A stretch of DNA of 35,258 nt from Pseudomonadota bacterium (GTDB lineage Bacteria > Myxococcota_A > UBA9042 > GCA-2863065), in the NCBI GenBank assembly GCA_005776725.1, contig SXOO01000003.1, positions 1 through 35,258 of the forward strand. Reading direction: 5' to 3'. The stretch's first letter is position 1. The number at the start of each line of letters is the position of its first letter. The position numbers were made by a program, and so were the translations under genes. The notes under the pieces were generated by a model that saw nothing but the letters and a program-made list of their open reading frames with translations, was not told the origin of the DNA and did no database searches. This document shows, piece after piece, positions 7,601 to 12,471 of this stretch.

Positions 7601-9970
7601 GCCCGGGGCCACTTCCGCGGTAGGCTTGCCGGTCTGGGCCTCGACCGCCTGGGTGGCCTCGTGGGGCTTCACGGTGACCGTGGGGGCGCCCTGGGTGCTC
7701 TGAACGACCTGCGCAGGCACCGTCTGGTTCTGGGTCACGGCCTGCTGAGGGGCCGTGGCGGTGCTGGCGTCGCCAACGCCGGACTGAACCTCTTGGACCC
7801 GTCCCTGGTCCACCACCGGCGGCGGCGGGGTGGCGGTTTGCGCCGTGTTGCCGTCGACGGCAGTGGCGGTGGCAGTGGCGGCCGGGTTCGCTGGCGTCCC
7901 CTGCTGCTGTGTCGCGTTTGCGGCGGGAGTCTGGGTCGCGGGCGTCTTGCCCGGCGCGGCGGCCGCCGTGTCGGGCGCCTCGCCGTAGTTGACGCGGTCA
8001 CCGGCCGCGCGAAGCGCCTGCCCCACGGGTCGGAGCTTCTGGGCGAGTGGCTGCAGCGCCGTGTTGGTTCGGTCTTCGGCCCGGGCGATGTCGGCGTTGC
8101 GCGCGTCGCCCCACTGCCGAAGGCTCCGCCCGGCATTCGCGACCGGCTGCGCCGCGCGGCCGAGCGCGTCGTTCGCGCGGTTCTCGGCCTGGCCGATCCG
8201 TGCGTTCTGAGAGTCGCCCCACTGGCGGAGCCGCGCCCCGAGGTCAGCTACCGGGGCCAGCCCCGTCTTCAGCGCCGCGTTCGTCCGGTCCTCGGCGCGC
8301 GCGATCCCCGCGTTCGCGCGGTCGCCCATTTGCCGAAGGTTGGCGCCCGCCTGGGCGACAGGCGCGAGCGCCTGTTGCGCCCGCTGGTTCACCGTGGTCT
8401 CGGCCGAGCGGATCGAGCGGTTGCGGTCGTCGCCCCACGCACGGAGCCGCTTGCCGAAGCCGCCGAGACCACCGAGCAGGCCGCCGAGCCGCTCGTTGGC
8501 CTGGTTGTTCGCGGACGCGATGTGACCGTTGGCGCGATCGCCCATGGAGCGCAGCTCACGGCCGGACTGCCGCACCGTGTCGCGGGGACCCGAGAGGGCC
8601 TGGTTGACCCGGTTCTCCACGCCGCCGACCCCGTGAATGCCGCCTTGGCGATTCCCGCGCATCGCGGGCGAGAACGCACCGTCTTGGCGCGCGCCCTGCA
8701 CCGCAGGCGCACCGGTCCCCGCCGGCTCCTTCGTCGACGCGTTCGTCGTGTTCTGACCCGGCGCAAGCGCTTGCTCACCGCCGGTGGCCACCACGGGACC
8801 GTCAGCTCGGGGCGCAGTGGTCGTACCCTCCGCCTGCTGCTGCGGCGCTACTGCGGGGCCGTCGGCCCCGGGAGCCGTAGCTGGACCCGCCGCTTCCTTC
8901 GATCCCAACGCGGGGCCGCCGGCGCCTGGCGTGGACGTGCGCGGTCCATTCTGTTGCTGCGCCGCCGCGGGACCGTCGGCCCCGGGCGCGGTGGTTGGCC
9001 CGAGCGCCTTGGGCGTAGCCAGGTCCTGCGTCTGCGGGGCGGCCGGGACCTGGCTCACAACCGCGGGACCGTCGGCGCCGGGCGCGGCGGCCGGACCCAC
9101 AACCTGCTGCTGTTGCTGCGGCGCTGCGGCGGGACCGTCGGCCCCCGGCGCGGTAGCTGGACCCGCAGCCTCCTTCGAGGCCACCGCGGGAACGGCTGTC
9201 CCGGGCGACGTGGTGCTGGGCCCGTTCTGCTGCTGTGCGGCCGCGGGACCGTCGACCCCGCTCGCGGGACCCGCTGCCTCCTTCGAAGCCAACGCGGGAG
9301 CGTTGGCCCCCGGCGCGGTGGTGCTCGGCCCGTTCTGCTGCTGCGCCACCGCTGGCCCGTCGGCCCCGCTCGCGGGACCCGCTGCCTCCTTCGAAGCCAG
9401 CGCGGGAGCGCTGGCCCCCGGCGCGGACGTGGCCGGTCCATTCTGCTGCTGCGCCACCGCGGGACCATCGGCCCCCCTCGCGAGACCCGCTGCTTCCTTC
9501 GAGGCCAGCGCGGGACCGTGGGCCCCCGGCGAAGTGGCTCGACCTTCCTTCGCGATGGAAGGGACGTTGGTGTGAGGCGCGTGCGCCGCGCCGCCGTTCG
9601 TATGCGGCGAGGCGTTGGTGGTCCGCTCGGCGTCCGTCGTTGCGCGGCCCTGGGCGGTCGCCGCCGTGTTCGTCCCTCTGGCCCGCGTCTGAGCGTCGGG
9701 CCCCGGAGCCGCGGCGCGCGAGGCGTCCTGCGGCGCGCCCACCGAGGCGGGCGCGGCGTTCAGTCGTCCCTGCGGCTGAAGGAGCGCCTCCATCGCGTTG
9801 TTGCCGGCCCCCTGCTGCACGATGCAGGCGAGCGTGCGCGGATCGCGAGGATCGAGAAGAGCGGCTTGCTGACGGTTGCCGAGGCGCAAGCGCTCCGCGG
9901 CCGTCGGTTGCCCGATCCGCTCGAGCAGCTCGTTCTCGTCGAGGAAGCGTCGCTGGGGACCAATGCTCAT
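1637..9970 (-). CDS. Giant 2777-residue multidomain protein: repeats, coiled coil, HExxH domain and C-terminal flavoprotein-like domain
   Basis: The start at ATG 9970 is chosen because GGGAGG sits five bases upstream; an in-frame start at 10015 lacks this. Order along the protein: residues 54-64 GAGNNAMEALL, resembling the GNRAV..LL motif near the N-terminus of many eCIS-associated cargo proteins; about 140-395 Ala/Gly/Pro/Gln repeats; 476-655 five 36-residue repeats (MGDRAN/WGDxxN...); about 905-1145 Gln/Glu-rich coiled coil; about 1160-1375 Trp-rich amphipathic helices; about 1383-1424 hydrophobic hairpin; Gly/Ala-rich stretch; 1735-1875 TTQVPxRxP repeats; 1890-2140 with HEGHH (2005-2009) and E2035/E2037 as possible third zinc ligand; 2230-2777 with GAGGAA (2299-2304), ATG (2444-2446), GGGATA (2494-2499) and VVVAHG near 2637, the motif order of two-Rossmann flavoproteins. 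Probably a secreted or loaded effector handled by the upstream ATPase (inference). Confidence 0.9.
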   Translation of the reverse strand: MSIGPQRRFLDENELLERIGQPTAAERLRLGNRQQAALLDPRDPRTLACIVQQGAGNNAMEALLQPQGRLNAAPASVGAPQDASRAAAPGPDAQTRARGTNTAATAQGRATTDAERTTNASPHTNGGAAHAPHTNVPSIAKEGRATSPGAHGPALASKEAAGLARGADGPAVAQQQNGPATSAPGASAPALASKEAAGPASGADGPAVAQQQNGPSTTAPGANAPALASKEAAGPASGVDGPAAAQQQNGPSTTSPGTAVPAVASKEAAGPATAPGADGPAAAPQQQQQVVGPAAAPGADGPAVVSQVPAAPQTQDLATPKALGPTTAPGADGPAAAQQQNGPRTSTPGAGGPALGSKEAAGPATAPGADGPAVAPQQQAEGTTTAPRADGPVVATGGEQALAPGQNTTNASTKEPAGTGAPAVQGARQDGAFSPAMRGNRQGGIHGVGGVENRVNQALSGPRDTVRQSGRELRSMGDRANGHIASANNQANERLGGLLGGLGGFGKRLRAWGDDRNRSIRSAETTVNQRAQQALAPVAQAGANLRQMGDRANAGIARAEDRTNAALKTGLAPVADLGARLRQWGDSQNARIGQAENRANDALGRAAQPVANAGRSLRQWGDARNADIARAEDRTNTALQPLAQKLRPVGQALRAAGDRVNYGEAPDTAAAAPGKTPATQTPAANATQQQGTPANPAATATATAVDGNTAQTATPPPPVVDQGRVQEVQSGVGDASTATAPQQAVTQNQTVPAQVVQSTQGAPTVTVKPHEATQAVEAQTGKPTAEVAPGAADTKAPMRSASQLGAALQDKTDAPHQPLNAPPVTTPAEPQRLAGVNVGVGSEPSLPTVESVRGRSRQGMRMPNVAVNLPPRAESHEDPVVNGERGAQAGSQDQQGAGAAPPKTQAQIQAEAQQVGQHAQTKLQTEEHKLQDQASTEAETRKTAATSQRDTAETAARTQGDTEVATEEARGAAERQQKETEAQQREAQARTEGQGRETQATAEGATRRTTAEAQHTTQVQAQQTQQAQQTAAAEAQQQADERQQQQQVEGQAAQRQAEGERRRTTATQQGETDSTAARGRGDQESEALRTQLTRESQTLDSDGARRAAEREQQGRSEQQRIEAQGRARQRDLERQAERERSDRGLLERAWDAVSSAFNRLMDMARSAWNQAVALARSAWNQAVAAARAIRDAARRAAQAVMARLPEGLTRIADRIRGVIAGIRDRVSQLIDAATTWVREQVASLWNRFRAWVAERMAQLRAAIAAIRQAISQAIDVLVTALREAVEAITTWVRETIEAARRWVQETLAAIGQWLEQAWQAVRDAVVSAVRAIVARVTAAVRAAYEACAQALRAAGQWLSEQWDRFCQWAQEAFVKFWTGPWRDVLIGIAVAVLIAAVTVATGGVGLAVIVAVSAGATAALRAGGEIAARRCAVAIRNGDPARAQRFEAEMQQTGGDAAEWYQGVRRDESWGTTLGRGAVEGARGAVEGAVSGLVGGAGGALATRVAGGIARAGATQGANLLARQGVQRAAEWGARTAIDAGMGLAGDVVTGAANAGIDVATGQRTWDEAWRRRVTPQLTPGSVAARVAGSGFGATLNMGGHRGPGQTVQDRLVARVSGVTDPATTGAIGRVARATTGMVVDGVQGGMTSGLQSVANGGNFAEGFGQGFVGGVGSSAGRSAVEGRAPRPTTAGHASGDSGAAPHAPVDAHAQPATRPDTDAGAAQVPHRAPTVVDADATTQMPARQPVDTQTTEVPTRPVAHGATTTEVPARVPAHGDTTEVSARAPGDTAVTTQVPVRPPVDADTTQIPARPPVDADTTQMPVRPHGEEQTTQLPARRPADGEVTTQVPVRRPDADTQVTTQVPVRAPADGETTVVTRQPGEPEAATTAPSRHEQIQQHQADRLTRLLPGNVPGLPADVRVVPDSHMGSRPPNVLTVSEARTLMRTISALRGTETGRTILAQIEAGGFRVTLEPGKGSSCDRDNRVINLDPALSDRQTLAGVLAHEGHHAATTSTVPNGHMADRDTYVRGSLRDEAEAQARALEHHREAGSTRGQNEFGHNEYHAAYAGEYLRLSAIRPPLSHDEIRRQAVEAGTQALQRTFGQAVPSTSLDDRGNLRPGAPRNYDELYGDWHDRSSLAGADAAAGVGHFAPPPPVQGTATAPRTLVDQTPIVADERAPGPRAASPEREGAPRVRDEHAPPPERAGQTVRPLGAGAFESQGPDGVSRLTRQSDGTFHREYPARPRTPEEAQARSHLVLEEARQRIQANDAQTRATVDAAFERAQTGGAEGVVVDRLILGAGGAAVQNYATHDPSVRAARGADGMPSVLSIAQGGDPWPARQGLIGQSAEALSNPANGLRHQPEHFMEANSAGRYARTDAVGAAIADTRAQTGMPVYQAAVRRVETVENGQPARYRVVVEQTVQGPDGRPVTQQRTFFANDVDVATGPGPDRTLHRDRVLTPEVEGRLRSSGHVVGGDGFLSSTPRAGERVLVTGGGATAAWDAAHAMRHGAEVQWIARPGSDERPHIERITRDLAAVEAAMRDPSANIAQLAADRATLRAELNHLSIHGARDSGMVNTDGSKGPFGASNLPRNRETVQATADHRRMTSIASIDGPLTSGPNAGKLHVRFADGTEGHFDRVVVAHGQDAEGAGGPIHTLGQVVSPAGGAQRARPILNAAGELLGVQVGDGVRVVGPAAAARAWGAHMTPEDRLAFLHALDERSHAAGSESQRRAQAAVDSGQRPAVSSDSWGVPIGLETWADSYGQLNQPATSGAPGS
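4345..4765 (-). repeat. Thr/Pro-rich tandem peptide repeat inside the giant protein
   Basis: About ten degenerate units of 13-16 residues with core TTQVPxRxPxD (variants TTEVPAR, TTQIPAR, TTQMPVR, TTQLPAR), covering residues about 1735-1875. The motif is likely extended and flexible. It sits directly before the HExxH domain, so it may be a spacer between the translocation-like part and the catalytic part. Confidence 0.8.
8006..8545 (-). repeat. Five exact-length 36-residue (108-bp) helical repeats in the giant protein
   Basis: Residues 476-655 consist of five units, each exactly 36 residues, beginning MGDRAN, WGDDRN, MGDRAN, WGDSQN and WGDARN; a sixth begins AGDRVN. Conserved positions include GD, N at position 6, I at 9, A.xR.N around 12-17 and L-R at 34-35. 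The pattern predicts a helical solenoid or long helical hairpins. Unit length is invariant while the sequence has diverged, indicating selection on geometry rather than recent duplication. Confidence 0.9.
8790..9540 (-). repeat. Ala/Gly/Pro/Gln-rich repeat array with a 108-bp unit in the giant protein
   Basis: A low-complexity tract encodes units such as GPALASKEAAGPASGADGPAV and AQQQNGPSTTAPG. The marker encoding SKEAA recurs at plus-strand positions 9173, 9281, 9389 and 9497, exactly 108 bp (36 residues) apart. Proximal copies (8790-9120) are more degenerate and differ in length. Near-identity of some units at DNA level indicates recent duplication or gene conversion, so copy number probably varies between strains and assemblies. 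Confidence 0.85.
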
Positions 9971-9975
9971 GTTGC

Positions 9976-9981
9976 CCTCCC
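9976..9981 (-). promoter_or_regulatory. Ribosome-binding site that sets the start of the giant gene
   Basis: On the minus strand GGGAGG is followed by five bases and ATG (9970-9968). This strong site decides the start in favour of MSIGPQRRFL over the in-frame start 45 bases upstream. Confidence 0.8.
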
Positions 9982-10061
9982 AAGGCGCTTGCACGCGGGG
10001 CGCACCCACGTACACGCCAGAGACTCACCGCAGACCGCCGAAAACGCAAAGCGGCTGCTCG

Positions 10062-12269
10062 TCATTCGCTGTCTCCGTCGGCACTCGAGCGCACGAGGCG
10101 CCCGATCTCCCGGCACTCTTGTGCCGCGGCCGTCCGGAGGTCTTCGTGTTTGATCTGGTCGCCGCGCTCGGCGGCGATGAAGGCCGCGCGGAGCACGGCG
10201 TTCTTGATGTGACCGCCGCTGATGTCGAAGTCGAAGCCGAGCTCATCCCAGCGGATGCCCTTCTCGGCGTGCGCCAGAGCCGGGACCATCCGCCGCCACA
10301 GCTCCCCGCGCTCGCCGGCGCCGGGGAACGGGAACTCGATTCGGAACCGCAGGCGCCGCTTGAACGCGTCGTCGATCCCAGACTCGAAGTTGGTGGTGAG
10401 AATCGTGACGCCGTCGAACTCTTCCATCCGCTGGAGCAGGTAGTTGACCTCGAGGTTCGCGTAGCGGTCCGTGGCCGACTTCACCTCGGTGCGCTTCGCG
10501 AACAGGGAGTCCGCCTCGTCGAACAAGAGGACGGAGTGGCTCTGCCCCGCCTCGTCGAAGATGCGCGAGAGGTTCTTCTCGGTCTCGCCGACATACTTCG
10601 ACACGATCTGCGACAGGTCCACCCGGAAGAGGTCCATGCCCAGCTCACCCGCGATGATGCCAGCCACCATGGTCTTTCCGGTGCCGGGGGGGCCGTGGAA
10701 GAGCGACGAGAGCCCGCGGCCATACGGCAGCAGCGCGCCGAAGCCCCACTCTTCGAACACCTTCTTCCGGTGCCGTGCGAACGCGACCAGCTCTCGGAGG
10801 CGCATCATGCTCTCCGGCGGCAACACCAGGTCGTCCCACGAGAGCGACGTGGCGATGCGCGTGGCCAGGGTGGCCAGCTTGCCCGTGAGCTGCTGACGCG
10901 CCGCGTCGATGAGATCCACACGCCGGACCACGGGCTTGTCCGGGGAGCGGCGCCGGGCCCTCACCAGAGCACCTCGCGCCGCGCCGAAGATCGCCCCGCC
11001 TGTGAGCGGGTACTGCCTCGCCAGCTCATCGAGCCGCGTGCCGGGGGCGAGGCGCGCGCCCCGCGCGAGGGCCCGCTCCCACAACGTCTCGCGCTCCTTC
11101 ACGTCGGGCAGCGGCAGCAGCACCTCGGACACCCCGGTCCGAACCCCGCCGAACAGCGGCGTCATGAAGGTGCCGCCGATGATGATCGGCCCTGGGAAGT
11201 CGCGGAAGATCCGCTCGACAGCGAGCTGCAGCGGCCTCGCGATCTCGTCGGGTCCACCGTACGCCGAGCAATCGAAGTAGACGGCGCCGCGCGAGAGGAA
11301 CGCCTCGCGCCGGGTGGCTCGGAGGCCCTCTTCGAGCCGCGTGGGGTCGCCCGCGAGCGCCTCGAGGTCCACCACGAGCAGCGGCGTGCCGCGCGTGGCC
11401 AGGAATGCCTCCGCGAGCAGCTTCTTCCCGGCGAGCGGCGGCCCCCGGAGGCACACGCGCGCGGCACCATCCACAGCCACCTCGAGGCCGCGCCAGGCGG
11501 CGTCCAGGTCGTCGCGCTGGAGCACGATGTCGTCCCGTGTGGCCTTTGGCTGCACGGAGCGCATGAAGGGCTGCACTCCCTCATCCGGCGTGGGATCACC
11601 GAGCAGGAAGCTGACCACGCGGGGCGCGAGCCGGATGGTGCGCGAGACGAAGCCGCGCGCGCCGCCCTCGACCTCGACGAGCCCGTTGAACCTCAGGGGC
11701 TCGGTGGGCGAGAACAGGAGGGCCGCCTCGCACCGCTCGCGGAAGGCCCCGAAGATCATCCCCAGCACGAAGCCGATGTCCGGCGTCTTGCGCGTGAAGT
11801 CGTTCCAGGCGAAGGCGTAAGCGCGCTCGAACGCCTGCTCCACCTCTGGGGCGAGCAGCACCAGCACCACCCGGGCCTCCACCTCGGAGAGCCCGAACGA
11901 CTCGATGAGCTCCACCAGCTGAAGGCGCACGCCCTGGGCGCGGGCTCGCTTCACGCGGTCGTCGATCCGGGTGCGCAGTGCCTCGAGGAAGGCCTCCTCG
12001 TCGTGGTCGGCTGGGGCGCTGGCGCCCTCGAGGAACCGCTCGATCTCGTCGGCCCCCACGGAGAGGCCGGACAACATGCCATCGGGGCGGGGACGGAGGA
12101 GCTGCAGGTCGCTGAGGTGCCGCCGGAGCAGGGCGCGGACATACACGAGCTCGTCGGCGAGGTGATCCAGCCCGTCGCGGTAGACCCCGGCGTCCCCCGT
12201 AGCCGCGGTCTCTCCCCGAGCCGAGGTCTCGAGGTCCTTCGTTTCTTCCGCCCGCGCAGCGTCGTTCAT
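10062..12269 (-). CDS. AAA+ ATPase of the eCIS (Afp15/Pvc15-like) type
   Basis: 735 residues from ATG 12269; an upstream in-frame extension to 12524 would overlap the promoter region and is rejected. Residues 1-260 form a helical N-terminal region (winged-helix-like RLQLVELIESFGLSEVEARV). A first AAA-like module has a degenerate Walker A, GPPLAGKK (276-283), with Lys where Ser/Thr is expected, so it probably does not hydrolyse ATP. The second module is canonical: GPPGTGKT (526-533), Walker B LLFDEAD with D584/E585, the stretch DLSQIVSKYVGETEKNLSRI, sensor-1 TTN and paired arginines KRRLRF. This arrangement is known for the ATPase that accompanies extracellular contractile injection systems. 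It is first in the cluster, 91 bases before the giant gene, and may unfold, load or terminate assembly for that partner (inference). Confidence 0.88.
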   Translation of the reverse strand: MNDAARAEETKDLETSARGETAATGDAGVYRDGLDHLADELVYVRALLRRHLSDLQLLRPRPDGMLSGLSVGADEIERFLEGASAPADHDEEAFLEALRTRIDDRVKRARAQGVRLQLVELIESFGLSEVEARVVLVLLAPEVEQAFERAYAFAWNDFTRKTPDIGFVLGMIFGAFRERCEAALLFSPTEPLRFNGLVEVEGGARGFVSRTIRLAPRVVSFLLGDPTPDEGVQPFMRSVQPKATRDDIVLQRDDLDAAWRGLEVAVDGAARVCLRGPPLAGKKLLAEAFLATRGTPLLVVDLEALAGDPTRLEEGLRATRREAFLSRGAVYFDCSAYGGPDEIARPLQLAVERIFRDFPGPIIIGGTFMTPLFGGVRTGVSEVLLPLPDVKERETLWERALARGARLAPGTRLDELARQYPLTGGAIFGAARGALVRARRRSPDKPVVRRVDLIDAARQQLTGKLATLATRIATSLSWDDLVLPPESMMRLRELVAFARHRKKVFEEWGFGALLPYGRGLSSLFHGPPGTGKTMVAGIIAGELGMDLFRVDLSQIVSKYVGETEKNLSRIFDEAGQSHSVLLFDEADSLFAKRTEVKSATDRYANLEVNYLLQRMEEFDGVTILTTNFESGIDDAFKRRLRFRIEFPFPGAGERGELWRRMVPALAHAEKGIRWDELGFDFDISGGHIKNAVLRAAFIAAERGDQIKHEDLRTAAAQECREIGRLVRSSADGDSE

Positions 12270-12323
12270 GTCGAGTGCGAGTCTCCAGTGCCAGTCGAAC
12301 GGATCAACCCGACCGCTGGGCAG

Positions 12324-12338
12324 GCAATGCTCGTGCCA
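12324..12338 (-). promoter_or_regulatory. Sigma-54 promoter of the ATPase/giant-protein cluster
   Basis: The minus strand reads TGGCACG-AGCA-TTGC, matching the -24/-12 consensus (TGGCACR-N4-TTGCW) with GG and GC separated by exactly ten bases. The predicted transcription start is near 12312, giving a leader of about 43 bases to the ATG at 12269. Sigma-54 promoters require an enhancer-binding AAA+ activator, so the cluster should be switched on by a specific signal rather than expressed constitutively. Confidence 0.82.
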
Positions 12339-12373
12339 CGCCCAACACGCTGTTTTTAGGTAGCCACAACGCT

Positions 12374-12418
12374 CCCCTTGGGGTCCATGTGCCCAGGACT
12401 CAGGGCCCCACCGGGGCC
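12374..12418. promoter_or_regulatory. Two GC-rich inverted repeats in the upstream zone of the sigma-54 promoter
   Basis: CCCC-TT-GGGG (12374-12383) and GGCCCC-ACC-GGGGCC (12404-12418) lie about 62-107 bases upstream of the predicted sigma-54 start, where activator-binding sites usually lie. They are short and GC-rich in a GC-rich genome, so chance is a real possibility. They are also 18 or more bases upstream of the diguanylate cyclase promoter. Confidence 0.3.
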
Positions 12419-12435
12419 TCCCGCGCCCTGCTTTG

Positions 12436-12464
12436 TTGTGCGACGGGACCGGCGACCTTAGGCT
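12436..12464 (+). promoter_or_regulatory. Sigma-70-type promoter of the diguanylate cyclase gene
   Basis: TTGTGC (12436-12441), a 17-base spacer and TAGGCT (12459-12464), followed by seven bases and GTG at 12472. Transcription would start at or within a base or two of the GTG, so the mRNA is predicted to be leaderless. No Shine-Dalgarno sequence is present, which agrees. Confidence 0.65.
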
Positions 12465-12471
12465 GCTTCTT

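Noticed and set aside
8006..9540. CRISPR-like regular repeats
   Set aside because: 108-bp units are coding, in frame, without short identical repeats separated by unique spacers, and no cas genes are present.
5390..10153. 1587-residue open frame on the plus strand
   Set aside because: Antisense shadow of the giant gene: Leu/Arg/Gly-rich, no domains, no ribosome-binding site. Caused by lack of A/T-rich stop codons in GC-rich repeat DNA.
9876..12359. 827-residue open frame on the plus strand
   Set aside because: Opposite strand of the ATPase gene, which has Walker motifs; the shadow has only charged low-complexity sequence.
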